Part shown: positions 1 to 9,260 of the stretch, in pieces
Layout: each line of letters opens with the position of its first letter
Position numbering within the stretch: position 1 is the stretch's first letter
Source: QHXN01 sp963785125
GTDB taxonomy: Bacteria; Acidobacteriota; Blastocatellia; Pyrinomonadales; Pyrinomonadaceae
Reading direction: 5' to 3'
NCBI GenBank assembly: GCA_963785125.1
Contig: CAWATU010000008.1
Location: 558,001-622,000, forward strand
DNA: 64,000 bases
Translations under genes and position numbers: made by a program
Notes under the pieces: model-generated
What the model was told of the DNA's origin: nothing
The model's database searches: none
The model's input: only the letters and a program-made list of their open reading frames with translations

Positions 1-47
1 AGCGACTGCTCCCGAAGACGGGCGTTCCGCGCTCGAAATGAAGGTTT

Positions 48-1190
48 ATGAGCGTCGAAAAAACACTCGCAGAGCTAGTAGCAATAGACTCCACGTCTTC
101 CCGCTCAAACGTTGAAATAATCAGGTTTTTAGCTGAACGTGTGGAAGGCTTGGGACTCTCCGCGCGTCTCGTCCCCTACGCCGACGAGCAGGGCGTGAAG
201 AAGTTGCAACTCGTCGCCGTCCACCCGAAGACATTTGAAGACGGCGGCGAAGTCGAGCTGGCCTTAGTCGGGCACACCGATACGGTGCCTTTCGACCCGA
301 CGTGGGCGGAGGCCCTGACGCTCACGGAGCGCGACGGCAGGTTGTACGGGCGCGGGGCGTGCGATACGAAGGGGTTCATTGCGGCGGCGCTGGCGGCGCT
401 GGCGGAGACGGACATCGAGAGGCTCGCGCGCCCGCTGGTGCTCGTGCTGACGGCGGACGAGGAGGTCGGGTGCCTCGGCGCGAAGCGTCTCGCAGAGGCG
501 AAACCTTTGCGCGCGCGCGCGGCGGTTGTCGGCGAGCCCACCAGCTTGCGCCCCATGCGCGCGGGCAAGGGCTACTGCCTCGCCGAGGTGACGGTCAGAG
601 GCCGCGAGGGGCACAGCGCCTATCCGCACCTGGGCGCGTCGGCCATCATGCACGCCGCGCGCCTCGTCAATCGCATCGAGGCCGTCGCGGAGGAGTTGAA
701 AGAACTGGCGCACGAGGCGTTCGACCCGCCGCACACGACGCTCAACGTCGGGCTCATACGGGGCGGCACGGCGAAGAACATCATCGCGGGCGAGTGCCGC
801 CTCACGCTCGAATGGCGGCCCGTGCCGGGGCAGGAGCCCGGGCTCGTGGCCGAACTCGTGCGGCGCGAGGTCGAGACCCTGCGGCAGCAGGACGCGGACT
901 TCGACTGTGAGGTCTCCGTCACGCGGCTCGACGGCGGGGCCGAGACGCGCGCGGACGCGCCGCTCGTCAAAGCTCTGGAAGAGTTGACGGGGCAGACCGC
1001 GGGCACGGTCGCCTTCGGCACGGAGGCGCCGCAGATGGCCGAGTTGGGCGCCGACGCCGTCGTCTTCGGCCCCGGCGACATACGCGTCGCGCACCGCACG
1101 GGCGAGTTCGTCCCCGTCGCCGAGCTGCGCGAATGCGCCCGAATCCTCCGACGCACAATCGAACGCTTTTGCGGCTCGGAGCATCAATAA
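48..1190 (+). CDS. argE: M20-family acetylornithine deacetylase-like hydrolase
   Basis: Metallopeptidase of the M20 family, 380 aa, closest in pattern to acetylornithine deacetylase (hydrolysis of N2-acetylornithine to ornithine and acetate in arginine synthesis). The metal-site motifs are visible: GHTDTVPFD at residues 75-83 (His76), GRGACDTKG at 101-109 (Asp106), TADEEVG at 135-141 (the catalytic and metal-bridging Glu pair), GEPTSLRP near 162, and a terminal metal His in AHRTGEF near 350. The lid/dimerisation domain lies between about 170 and 285. Length fits the family. No signal peptide, so cytoplasmic. No other arginine genes are adjacent, so a related succinyl-diaminopimelate or dipeptide deacylase activity cannot be excluded. 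Confidence 0.82.
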   Translation: MSVEKTLAELVAIDSTSSRSNVEIIRFLAERVEGLGLSARLVPYADEQGVKKLQLVAVHPKTFEDGGEVELALVGHTDTVPFDPTWAEALTLTERDGRLYGRGACDTKGFIAAALAALAETDIERLARPLVLVLTADEEVGCLGAKRLAEAKPLRARAAVVGEPTSLRPMRAGKGYCLAEVTVRGREGHSAYPHLGASAIMHAARLVNRIEAVAEELKELAHEAFDPPHTTLNVGLIRGGTAKNIIAGECRLTLEWRPVPGQEPGLVAELVRREVETLRQQDADFDCEVSVTRLDGGAETRADAPLVKALEELTGQTAGTVAFGTEAPQMAELGADAVVFGPGDIRVAHRTGEFVPVAELRECARILRRTIERFCGSEHQ

Positions 1191-1234
1191 CTACTGCGAA
1201 ATCGACATATAGTAATCGTCCGAGGCATTCATAG

Positions 1235-2362
1235 ATGAAGTTTTTCCCTTTAAGAAGAATACTGCCGCGGCTGTTCGCGCTGGCACTGTGCGCGTCGGCG
1301 CTGGTGGGCGTGGCTGCGGCGCGGCAGCAGCCGGCGCCGCTGACGAGCGCGGAGTTCCTTACGCTCGTCCGACAACTCCCGCAGCACCCGGGGGCGAAGG
1401 ATCAGCTTCTCGCGGAGATACGGCGGCGCGGCATCGGGTTCACGCTGACCTCGGGCCTGCGCGCCTTCGTCGCCACCAAGAGCGGTAACGACGTGGAGCT
1501 GCGGCGCGTGCTCGAAGAGGCCGAGCGCCGCTTCCTCAACCCCTCGGAGGTGAAGCCTCTGCCGCCCGAGGCGGAGACCGTGGCGCTGCTCGAACGCGCG
1601 CGGCTCGCCACGCTCGAAGCGACGACGCAGATGCCCGACTTCGTCGTCAAGCAGCACGTCACGCGCTCATGGGCCGAGGGGACGACGCGCAACTGGCGCG
1701 TCTCCGACCGGCTCATCGTCGGCGTCAGCTACCGCCCGAGCGAGGGCGAGAAGTATCGCATGCTCCAGATCAACGGCGTCACGACGCCGGCCGAGGGCGA
1801 GAAGAGCGACTACAAGGAGGCGGGCGGGGCGAACTCGACCGGTGAGTTCGTCTCCGTGCTCAAGACGCTGTTCGAGGAGACGAGCGCGGCGGAGTTCAAG
1901 CCGCTCGACACAGACACCCTGCGCGGGCGCCGCACCATCGTCTACAGCTACGACATCAAGAAGGCGAATTCGCAGTGGCGGCTGGAGACCGAGAGCAGCG
2001 CGATCATCTCCGCGCACCGCGGCAAAATCTGGATCGACCGAGAGCGCGCGCGCATCCTCCGCATCGAGTTCGAGTCCTACGACGTGCCCGACACGTTCCC
2101 CATCCGGGCGGCGGCCGTTGACCTCGACTACGACTGGGTCACGATTCCCGGTCAGGGAGAGTTCCTCCTGCCCTCCCACTCCGTCAGCATCCTGACGACC
2201 TTCCGGCGCGGCGAGACCCGCCAGGCGCGCAACGAGATACGCTTCCGCAACTACCAGAAGTACGGCACCGAGCTGAAGATTCTCGACGACGACATCCTCG
2301 ACGAAGAAGTCCCGAAGGAGGAAGCCCCGCCCATGCCGAAACCACCAGAGAAAAAGCCCTGA
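1235..2362 (+). CDS. Secreted protein of unknown function
   Basis: 375 aa with a clear Sec signal peptide: Arg-rich start, hydrophobic run about residues 12-29, likely cleavage after AAA/R near residue 30. The mature part is alpha-helical at first, then from about residue 130 rich in beta-strand (VVKQHVTRSW, WRVSDRLIVGV, IWIDRERARILRIEFE), ending in an acidic and Pro-rich tail. The strand-rich half resembles the lipoprotein-carrier type fold often seen in acidobacterial periplasmic proteins, but I do not recognise a named family. The gene ends inside a long stem-loop shared with the convergent gene that follows. No close operon partner. Confidence 0.7.
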   Translation: MKFFPLRRILPRLFALALCASALVGVAAARQQPAPLTSAEFLTLVRQLPQHPGAKDQLLAEIRRRGIGFTLTSGLRAFVATKSGNDVELRRVLEEAERRFLNPSEVKPLPPEAETVALLERARLATLEATTQMPDFVVKQHVTRSWAEGTTRNWRVSDRLIVGVSYRPSEGEKYRMLQINGVTTPAEGEKSDYKEAGGANSTGEFVSVLKTLFEETSAAEFKPLDTDTLRGRRTIVYSYDIKKANSQWRLETESSAIISAHRGKIWIDRERARILRIEFESYDVPDTFPIRAAAVDLDYDWVTIPGQGEFLLPSHSVSILTTFRRGETRQARNEIRFRNYQKYGTELKILDDDILDEEVPKEEAPPMPKPPEKKP

Positions 2363-2459
2363 GGCGTGAACCGTAAATAGAAAAGGCAAGACGAGAGCCG
2401 CCGTGACTTGAGCTATTCCAGTCACGGCGGCTCTCAACGTTTCTTCACGGTTTACGCCT
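2362..2459. terminator. Nested inverted repeat between convergent genes (bidirectional terminator)
   Basis: Inner perfect 16-bp stem, 2393-2408 with 2420-2435 (loop 11 nt). It is enclosed by an outer imperfect 16-bp pair, 2362-2377 with 2444-2459, made of GTGAACCGTAAA-like units. It lies exactly between two convergent reading frames and overlaps both stop codons, so it probably terminates both. It belongs to the tandem-unit stem-loop family described in the findings. Confidence 0.75.
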
Positions 2460-2760
2460 AAAGCTTCAACTGGGCGGCCGTGAACGTCAACGTCAGGTTG
2501 TTGATCTCCTTGCCCTGATAATAGTCGAGCGCGCGCACGACTTTGCCCTCGGCCGTCCCCGGGACGGGCGTGACGAAGACCTCGCCCGCCGGCAGGTAGA
2601 CGTTCATGGCGGCCGGCCCCTTCTTGATGTCTTCGGCTGTGAGGATGCCGTCGCTCACACCGTAGGGGCGCCCCTGCACGCGCACCTTGAAGTCTGTGCC
2701 GCCCGCGTCCTTGAGCGCGAGGCAGGCGAAGGCTGCGAGTGGGACAAGCAGTTTCTTCAT
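2458..2760 (-). CDS. Small secreted protein, unknown
   Basis: 100 aa. The N-terminus MKKLLVPLAAFACLALKDAGG looks like a short signal peptide. The remainder (GVSDGILTAEDIKKGPAAMNVYLPAGEVFVTPV) is hydrophilic with predicted strands and no recognised domain. A weak GAAAGGAAT ribosome site lies about 10 nt before the ATG. It faces the plus-strand gene trio across a 210-bp divergent spacer. Its stop lies in the shared hairpin downstream. Unknown function. Confidence 0.55.
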   Translation of the reverse strand: MKKLLVPLAAFACLALKDAGGTDFKVRVQGRPYGVSDGILTAEDIKKGPAAMNVYLPAGEVFVTPVPGTAEGKVVRALDYYQGKEINNLTLTFTAAQLKL

Positions 2761-2971
2761 GGGAGTTCGATTCCTTTCGGGGTGTGTGAAACGGCCCCGC
2801 CGCGCAGGGGCGACGGCTCGGGTTAGATTGCGCTCGCGTCTTACTACGACGAGCGCCGCGCGAGCGAATTGCGGGTCGGGCGCGAAGCTGTAAGGCGCCT
2901 TCTATTTCAAACGCTCGTCCGAGTCAAGACTTTCCGGCGCGCGCGCCGCGCGTTCGGGTTATCATCCGTCC

Positions 2972-3550
2972 ATGTCCGTCGGGGCACAGACGACCGAGGG
3001 CGCAGGCGCGCGGCTCTACCAGCGTTTGGTCGGGGACGGCTGGGGCGTTCTGGACGAGCCCGTGCGCCGTTTCCACTTGCGCGGGCGCGGCACGGGCGTG
3101 TTCGCGGTGCGGCGAGGCGAGGGGCGTTTCGCGCGCGCCGTCGCGCGGCTGATGCGTCTGCCCGAAGGCGGCGAGGCCGTGCCGCTCCTGCTCTCGGTCG
3201 AGCCGCACGGCGGGGGCGAGCGCTGGCGGCGCAACTTCGCGGGCCGCGAGTTTGTCACAGAGCAGGGCGAGCACGCAGGGGCGTTGATGGTAGAACGCGC
3301 GGGGCCTTTCGAGCTGCTCTACCGTCTGAGCGTCGAAGAGGGCGCGCTGGCGTACTACCCTGAGGGAGCGTTTCTACGCGTGAGGAGTTTGAGGGTGAGA
3401 CTGCCGCGTCCGCTCGCGCCGCGCGTGGAGGCTCGGGAGCGTGCGGACGAGGGGGGCGGCGTGCGCGTCTCGGTCTGCGTGACGGCGCCGCTCCTGGGGC
3501 TGCTGATACGTTACGAGGGTCTGGTCAAGACAGAGGAGGGCGCGGTTTGA
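2972..3550 (+). CDS. DUF4166 domain protein
   Basis: 192 aa, soluble. The pattern LYQRLVGDGWGVLDEPVRRFH near the start, then a Gly/Arg-rich strand region (GRGTGVFAVRRG) and LLSVEPHGGGERWRRNF, matches DUF4166, a module found alone or at the end of YndJ-type membrane proteins. Function is not known. It is the first of three tightly coupled genes: its TGA overlaps the next gene's TTG by 4 nt. The two partners are membrane proteins, so it may act at the membrane. Confidence 0.65.
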   Translation: MSVGAQTTEGAGARLYQRLVGDGWGVLDEPVRRFHLRGRGTGVFAVRRGEGRFARAVARLMRLPEGGEAVPLLLSVEPHGGGERWRRNFAGREFVTEQGEHAGALMVERAGPFELLYRLSVEEGALAYYPEGAFLRVRSLRVRLPRPLAPRVEARERADEGGGVRVSVCVTAPLLGLLIRYEGLVKTEEGAV

Positions 3551-4098
3551 TTACGGCGCTGTGGCTGCTGGCGTTGCAGGGGGCGATAGGAGCCTTCGAC
3601 ACGTTCTACTATCACGAGTGGCGCGCGCGCCTGCCGGCGTTGCCCGGAGCGCAACCCGAACTGCGTTTGCACGCGGTGCGCGCGCTCGTCTACGCCGTCC
3701 TCTTCGCCGTCTTGCCGCGCGTCGAGTGGCGCGGGGCGTGGGCCTACTTGCTCGCGACGCTGCTCGCAGCGGAAATCTTCATCACGCTGCGCGACTTCGT
3801 CATCGAGGACGAAGTGCGCGCGCCGCTCGGCGGCGTCTTCGCGGGCGAGCGGGTCACGCACACCATCATGGCCATCATTTACGGCGCGATGCTTGCGAAC
3901 CTGCTCCCTGCGCTCAACGTGTGGCGGGGCCAGCCGACGGCGCTCGCACCGCACACGCAGGCCGTGCCGGCGGAGCTGGTCTGGCTTCTGACATTGATGT
4001 CTGCGGGTGTCGCCGCCTCCGGACTGCGCGACGCGTACGCGGCGCTGGGGCTCCCGGGCGGCGGCTGGCCGTGGCGGGCCGAAGGAGCGAAGGCTTGA
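3547..4098 (+). CDS. Multi-pass membrane protein (partner of DUF4166 protein)
   Basis: 183 aa with about four to five hydrophobic segments: residues 1-18, 48-63, 70-86, 105-125, 140-155. Starts with TTG inside TTGA, overlapping the upstream stop, which points to translational coupling. His and Asp/Glu residues sit in or beside membrane segments (FDTFYYHEW, RDFVIEDE, ERVTHTIMAIIYG), which is reminiscent of membrane-embedded enzymes, but I recognise no named family. Confidence 0.6.
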   Translation: MITALWLLALQGAIGAFDTFYYHEWRARLPALPGAQPELRLHAVRALVYAVLFAVLPRVEWRGAWAYLLATLLAAEIFITLRDFVIEDEVRAPLGGVFAGERVTHTIMAIIYGAMLANLLPALNVWRGQPTALAPHTQAVPAELVWLLTLMSAGVAASGLRDAYAALGLPGGGWPWRAEGAKA

Positions 4099-4526
4099 TC
4101 GCGCGGAGAAAGTTTCACCGCGCCGTCTTCTGCGCGGCGGGCGTTTACAACATCCTTTGGGGACTCTACTCGGCGCTCGACCCGCAGTGGCTCTTTCGCT
4201 TCTCGGGTCTGCCCTTGCTGAACCACCCGCAGATTTTCGCCTGCCTCGGGATGGTCGTCGGGCTTTACGGAATCATCTACTTCGAGGTCGCGCGCGCGCC
4301 GGAGCGCGGCTGGCTCCTCGCCGCCGTCGGGCTGTTGGGTAAGGTTCTCGGCCCCATCGGCCTCGCTCAACTCATCTACAGCGGCGTGTGGCCGCCCTCG
4401 ACCATTATTCTCTGTCTAACCAACGATTTTATCTGGTGGGTTCCCTTCTCGCTCTACCTGTATGACGCGTGGCCCGAGTTTGTCGGGACGATGAAAGCGG
4501 AAGGTTGGAGCGGCGACAGGCAGTGA
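4095..4526 (+). CDS. Small four-helix membrane protein
   Basis: 143 aa from a TTG start at 4095, again overlapping the upstream TGA (TTGA). Four hydrophobic segments are evident (FCAAGVYNILWGLYSA, IFACLGMVVGLYGIIYF, LLAAVGLLGKVLGPIGLAQLI, STIILCLTNDFIWWVPFSLYLY). A longer in-frame ORF begins at 3561, but its first part has no protein-like composition and lies over the preceding gene, so I set the start by coupling. Function unknown; probably co-expressed with the DUF4166 gene. Confidence 0.6.
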   Translation: MIARRKFHRAVFCAAGVYNILWGLYSALDPQWLFRFSGLPLLNHPQIFACLGMVVGLYGIIYFEVARAPERGWLLAAVGLLGKVLGPIGLAQLIYSGVWPPSTIILCLTNDFIWWVPFSLYLYDAWPEFVGTMKAEGWSGDRQ

Positions 4527-4570
4527 CACGCCCGCGCACGGCGTTCGCAGGCACGTAACTGCCTATTCCG

Positions 4571-7500
4571 TTACGAATCGGCCTGTCCGGCGAAACGGGC
4601 GGTGCTGGCGCCGGAGACGTAGGGGGCGTGCTCGGTGAGCGCGTCGTCGATGAGCTTGCGCTGTTCGAGTTCGTGAATTGTGTAAGAACCCGTGGCGGGG
4701 CTCGCCGAGGCGGCGCGGCCGGCGTAGAAGGGGCGCTCGCTGCCCTTGAGCAACCCGGCGAGCCGCGGCTCGACGAAGTGCCAGCCGCCGTAGTTCTTCG
4801 GCTCCTCCTGACACCAGACGAGCTGCGTCGCCTGCTCGTACGTCGCAAAGATTTCGCGCAAGGCACGTTCGGGGAACGGGTAGAACTGCTCCAGACGGAT
4901 GATGGCGACGCGATAATCTTCAGACTTCCTGCGCGCCGCCGCGAGGTCGTAGAAGACCTTGCCGCCGCAGACGACGATGCGCCGTACCGCGCTCCGGTCA
5001 GACACCTCTGCGTCGTCGATGACGGGGCGGAAGCCGCCCGTCGTCAACTCCTCAATCGACGAGACGGCCGCGGGCAGACGCAGAAGGCTCTTCGGCGTCA
5101 TCACGACGAGCGGCCGCGCGCTCGGCTGCCTGACCTGACGCCGGAGCAGATGGAAGTACTGCGCGGGTGTCGTCGGGTAGCAGACCTGCATGTTGTTCTC
5201 GGCGCAGAGTTGCAGGTAGCGTTCGAGCCGCGCGTTCGAGTGCTCCGGCCCCTGCCCCTCGTAACCGTGCGGGAGTAATAACACCAGACGAGAGGGCTGC
5301 TGCCACTTGTCCACGCTCGGCGCGATGAAGGTGTCGATGATGACCTGCGCGCCGTTCGAGAAGTCGCCGAACTGCGCCTCCCAACAGACGAGCGCGTCGC
5401 GCGCCTCGACCGTGTAGCCGTACTCGAAGCCGACGACGCCCTGCTCCGAAAGCGAGCTGTCGAAGACCTCGACGAGCGAGCGCGTGTCGTTGCGCTTCGT
5501 CATCTCGGAGAGCGGCGACCACGCCTGCCCCGTCCGCGTGTCGTAGAGGATGGCGTGGCGCTGTGAAAAGGTGCCGCGCCCCGAGTCCTGTCCCGACAGA
5601 CGTACGCGCGAGCCTTCCATGCCGAGCGAGCCGAAGGCCATCAGCTCGCCGAAGGCCCAGTCCAGAGGCACCGCGCCCTCGCCCATCTTCGCGCGGCGCG
5701 CGAGCTGGCTCACCATCTTCGGGTTGATGTTGAAGCCCTCGGGCACGACGGCGATGCGGTGCGCGATGTCGCGGATGACCTCGGCCGCGACGCCCGTCTC
5801 GACGATGTCGGAACCGTCCTCTTCCGGTTCTGCCGGGGGCAGCTCCTTCAGAGGCTCCTTCTGCGCGACGATCTCCTTGGCGCGCGCGTGGCTGCGCTCG
5901 TAGCGCTCGACGGCCTCGCGCGTCAACTGCTCGACCTCCTCCTCGGTGACGACGCCCTCCGAGACGAGCCGCTGCGCGTAGATGGCGCGGACGCCCGGGT
6001 GCGCCTTCACGCGCGCGTACATCAAGGGCTGCGTGTAGCTCGGCTCGTCGCCCTCGTTGTGGCCGAGGCGCCGGAAGCCGATGACATCCAGCACCACGTC
6101 CTTGTTGAACTCCTGTCTGAAGTCGAGCGCGAGGCGCAGGACGCGGAAGGCGGCTTCGGGGTCGTCGCCGTTGATGTGGAAGATGGGGAGCTGCGTCATC
6201 TTCGCCACGTCGGTCGAGTAGATGGACGAGCGGCTGGCCTCGGGCGCGGTGGTGAAGCCGATCTGGTTGTTGATGATGATGTGGAGGGTGCCGCCCGTCC
6301 GATACCCCTTGAGGTCTGCGAGCTGCAACGTCTCCATCACGATGCCCTGACCGGCGAAGGCCGCGTCGCCGTGCAGCAGCACGGGCAGCGCGCGGTCGAT
6401 GACCTCCTCGCGCTTCGCGCCCGCAAGCTCCCACGCGTCCTGCTTGGCGCGCGCCATGCCCTCGACGACGGGGTCCACGAATTCGAGATGGCTCGGGTTG
6501 GGCGAGATGGTGATGCTCACCTTCTTGCCCGACGCGGTCTCGCGCTCGCCCTTCGCGCCCTGGTGGTATTTCACGTCACCCTCGTCGGCGGGGAAGTCGG
6601 GGTGGACGGAGCCCTCGAAGGCCGTAAAGATTCTTTCGGAGAAGTTGCCGACGACGTTGGCCAGCACGTTCAGACGCCCGCGGTGAGCCATGCCGAGCGT
6701 GATGTCCTCGACGCCCTTCTCGGCCGAGAGTTCAACGAGCCGGTCGAGGAGCGGGATGATCGTCTCGCAGCCCTCCAGACTAAAACGCTTCTGGCCGAGG
6801 TACTTCGTGTGAAGGAAGCGCTCGAACTGCTCGGCGCGGATGAGCCGCTTGAGGAGCGCCTTCTTCGTCTCGGCGTCGAGCGGCTCAGGCGTGACGAACT
6901 CGACGCGAATGCGCTCGCGTATCCAGAGCTTCTGCTCCTTGCTCTGGATGTGCCGGTACTCGGTGCCGACCTTGCCGCAGTAGGCGCGGCGCAGGATGTC
7001 GAGTATCTCGCGGAGCGGCGCGCTCTCCTTGCCGGCCAGTCCGCCCGTGATGAACTCGCGGTCTAAGTCCCAGATGGTCAGCCCGTAGGTCTCGATGTCC
7101 AGCTCGGGGTGATACTGGATGGGGAGCGCGTTGAGCGGGTCGGTGTCGGCGACGAGGTGGCCGCGCACGCGGTAGGCGTTGATGAGTTCGAGGACGCGCG
7201 CCTCCTTCGACACCTCTTCGCGCGCGTCGTAGCGGCCGAGCAGCGCCGGGTTGAAGTCGCGCGCCCAGCGCATCGGCTGGTGCGGGTTGCCGAGGTCGCG
7301 GAAAATCTTGATGTAGAAATCGTGCTCGCCGAGCAGCAACTCGTGGATGTACGCGAGGAAGGCGCCCGACTCCGCGCCCTGTATGACGCGATGGTCGTAG
7401 GTCGAGGAGATGTTGACGACCTTGCTGATGCCGAGGAGCGAGAGCGCCTGCGGCGTCATCGCGTGGTACTCGGCCGGGTACTCGATGGCGCCGGTGGCGA

Positions 7501-8395
7501 TGATGGCCGACTGCCCGACCATCAAACGCGGGTTTGAAGAGACCGTGCCGATGGTGCCCGGGTTCGTTAACGAAATGGTCGTGTCCTGAAAGTCGGGCAG
7601 ACCGAGCTTGCCGCCGCGCGCGCGCTTGACCACGTCGTCGTAGGCGGCGAGGAACTCTGCGAAGTTGAGCGCGCCCGCGTTCTTCACGTTCGGGACGAGA
7701 AGCGTGCGCGTGCCGTCCTTCTTCTCAAGGTCGATGGCGAGGCCGAGGTTGGCCTCCGAGCGGCGGATGCGCGCGGGGCTTCCGTCAACCACCGCGTACC
7801 CGTCGTTTAACTGCGGGTAGCGGTCGAGCGCGCGCAGGATGGCGTAGGCGATGAAGTGCGTGTAGGACGCTTTGCCCCGCTTGTGCTCCTTCAGATACTG
7901 GTTGACGAGCGCGCGGTTCTCTTCGAGCACCTTGACGGGCACCTGCCGGTTCGACGTGGCCGTCGGCACCCTCAAGGAAGTCTCCATGTTCTCGACGATC
8001 TTCAGCGCGCCGCCGCGGATGGGCTGCGCCTCGCCGCGCACCTGCGCCGCTTGAGCCGCGGGGGCCTGAACGGCCGCGCTCGCCTGCGCTCCCGTGGAAG
8101 CCTGCGGTGCGGGCTCAGACGGGGCCGCGGTCTGCGCCGCCGCTTCTGTTTGAGCCGCGGCCTGCACGCCGTCGGCGGCTGACTCCGGCCAGCCCGCGGA
8201 CGCCGACGCGCCGTTGCCGCCAGACGCGCCCGCGCCGTCGCCCAACAACTCCGCGAAGTACGCGCGCCACGCCTCGTCCACCAACGCGGGGTTGCTGCGG
8301 TAACGTCCCAACAGCCCCTCCACGTACGTCGCGTTGGCGCCGAAGCTCTCCGCGATGATCTCCGACAAATCCTGTCTGTTAATCTCTTCGCTCAA
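4571..8395 (-). CDS. kgd: Multifunctional 2-oxoglutarate decarboxylase/dehydrogenase E1 with fused E2 succinyltransferase domain
   Basis: 1274 aa; joins the E1 and E2 activities of the 2-oxoglutarate dehydrogenase step of the TCA cycle in one chain, as in actinobacterial Kgd/OdhA. Order: short E1-type N-terminus (about 1-50), Ala/Gln-rich linker (about 55-115), acyltransferase domain (about 120-360) with DHRVIQG in place of the usual DHRVVDG, then the thiamine-diphosphate E1 part with GMAHRGRLNVLANV, the cofactor motif beginning GDAAFAGQG, INNQIGFTT and GHNEGDEPSYTQP. No lipoyl domain, as in the known fused type, so lipoyl must come from another E2. Starts at TTG with GAGGTGA placed 7 nt upstream. 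Monocistronic by spacing. Confidence 0.93.
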   Translation of the reverse strand: MSEEINRQDLSEIIAESFGANATYVEGLLGRYRSNPALVDEAWRAYFAELLGDGAGASGGNGASASAGWPESAADGVQAAAQTEAAAQTAAPSEPAPQASTGAQASAAVQAPAAQAAQVRGEAQPIRGGALKIVENMETSLRVPTATSNRQVPVKVLEENRALVNQYLKEHKRGKASYTHFIAYAILRALDRYPQLNDGYAVVDGSPARIRRSEANLGLAIDLEKKDGTRTLLVPNVKNAGALNFAEFLAAYDDVVKRARGGKLGLPDFQDTTISLTNPGTIGTVSSNPRLMVGQSAIIATGAIEYPAEYHAMTPQALSLLGISKVVNISSTYDHRVIQGAESGAFLAYIHELLLGEHDFYIKIFRDLGNPHQPMRWARDFNPALLGRYDAREEVSKEARVLELINAYRVRGHLVADTDPLNALPIQYHPELDIETYGLTIWDLDREFITGGLAGKESAPLREILDILRRAYCGKVGTEYRHIQSKEQKLWIRERIRVEFVTPEPLDAETKKALLKRLIRAEQFERFLHTKYLGQKRFSLEGCETIIPLLDRLVELSAEKGVEDITLGMAHRGRLNVLANVVGNFSERIFTAFEGSVHPDFPADEGDVKYHQGAKGERETASGKKVSITISPNPSHLEFVDPVVEGMARAKQDAWELAGAKREEVIDRALPVLLHGDAAFAGQGIVMETLQLADLKGYRTGGTLHIIINNQIGFTTAPEASRSSIYSTDVAKMTQLPIFHINGDDPEAAFRVLRLALDFRQEFNKDVVLDVIGFRRLGHNEGDEPSYTQPLMYARVKAHPGVRAIYAQRLVSEGVVTEEEVEQLTREAVERYERSHARAKEIVAQKEPLKELPPAEPEEDGSDIVETGVAAEVIRDIAHRIAVVPEGFNINPKMVSQLARRAKMGEGAVPLDWAFGELMAFGSLGMEGSRVRLSGQDSGRGTFSQRHAILYDTRTGQAWSPLSEMTKRNDTRSLVEVFDSSLSEQGVVGFEYGYTVEARDALVCWEAQFGDFSNGAQVIIDTFIAPSVDKWQQPSRLVLLLPHGYEGQGPEHSNARLERYLQLCAENNMQVCYPTTPAQYFHLLRRQVRQPSARPLVVMTPKSLLRLPAAVSSIEELTTGGFRPVIDDAEVSDRSAVRRIVVCGGKVFYDLAAARRKSEDYRVAIIRLEQFYPFPERALREIFATYEQATQLVWCQEEPKNYGGWHFVEPRLAGLLKGSERPFYAGRAASASPATGSYTIHELEQRKLIDDALTEHAPYVSGASTARFAGQADS

Positions 8396-8622
8396 GGTCT
8401 TATCACCTCAACACGCGCCCGCGCCGCCCCGCTCAACCGCCGGCCGCACACGCTGAAATCTTCCTTCTAAAATTTACTCTATAGCCTATCACCAACCGCA
8501 CCCGTTTGCATACACCCCGCCCGTGACACGAGGCCCGGCACGGCCGCGCCGCGGAGATAAAGATTGCCCGCCCCCGCACGCGCGGCTATCATGCGGCTCG
8601 AAGGAAGGCGGGAGGGTTGCGG

Positions 8623-8715
8623 ATGAGAGAGTTAGTGTCGAGAATCTTCGTGAGAGCCGTGGCCTTCTTAGTTCTCTGCGTGGCCTGCGGCTCGGCCCTC
8701 GCGCAGTCGAGATGA
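8623..8715 (+). CDS. Possible 30-aa leader: free-standing signal-peptide-like ORF
   Basis: An ATG at 8623, 5 nt after GGAGGG, opens a 30-codon frame with the full form of a signal peptide: basic start (MRELVSRIFVR), hydrophobic core (AVAFLVLCVACGSALA) and an ALAQ cleavage-like end, then stops. The TGA overlaps the ATG of the ATPase gene in an ATGA. It may be a remnant of a secreted protein truncated by rearrangement, or a leader that couples translation of the ATPase. Confidence 0.4.
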   Translation: MRELVSRIFVRAVAFLVLCVACGSALAQSR

Positions 8716-9260
8716 ACCTCGTCTTTATCTACGGCCCGCCGGGCGTCGGCAAGCTGTCGGTGGCGCGCGAGCTTGCGCGCCTGACCGGCTACAGGCTCTT
8801 CGACAACCACGTCAGCATCCGGTGCGCCGACTCGGTCTTCGAGTTCGGCACGAAGCCTTTCCTGAGGATCGTCGGAACCATCCGCAATCTGGTCTTCGAA
8901 GAGGCCGCGGCCAATAACGTCTCGCTCATCTTCACCTTCGTCTACTCGCACCCGCAGGACACGCCCGCCGTCGAACGCCTGTGCGGCTTCTTCGAAGCGG
9001 AGGGCGGCCGCGCGCTGCTCGTCCGGCTCTTCTGCGCGCGCGAGGAGTTGGAGCGCCGTCTCCCGCGGCCGGGGCGCGCGGAGGCGGGCAAGCTGGCCTC
9101 GCTCGAAACGCTGCGCGAGCTGTTGGAGGGCCACGACTTCTTCACGCCCGTGCCCGGCCGCGAGAGCCTTGAGATAGACAACACTTCGCTCGCGCCCGCC
9201 GAGGTTGCGGGGCTCATCATCAGCCACTATCATCTGCCCGCTGAAAGATTGAATCAGTGA
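8712..9260 (+). CDS. P-loop ATPase / small-molecule kinase-like protein
   Basis: 182 aa. Begins almost directly with a strand and Walker A loop, GPPGVGKLS at residues 8-16, followed by FDNHV, like shikimate-kinase or AAA-type nucleotide kinases. A lid-like Arg-rich segment (ELERRLPRPGRAEAGKL) lies near residues 113-130. The ATG at 8712 overlaps the stop of the short signal-like ORF. A longer in-frame ORF from 8523 has no convincing N-terminal sequence. Substrate unknown. Confidence 0.7.
   Translation: MNLVFIYGPPGVGKLSVARELARLTGYRLFDNHVSIRCADSVFEFGTKPFLRIVGTIRNLVFEEAAANNVSLIFTFVYSHPQDTPAVERLCGFFEAEGGRALLVRLFCAREELERRLPRPGRAEAGKLASLETLRELLEGHDFFTPVPGRESLEIDNTSLAPAEVAGLIISHYHLPAERLNQ

Noticed and set aside
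5759..7066. 435-aa plus-strand frame opposite kgd
   Set aside because: Antisense of a strongly conserved enzyme; no protein-like features.
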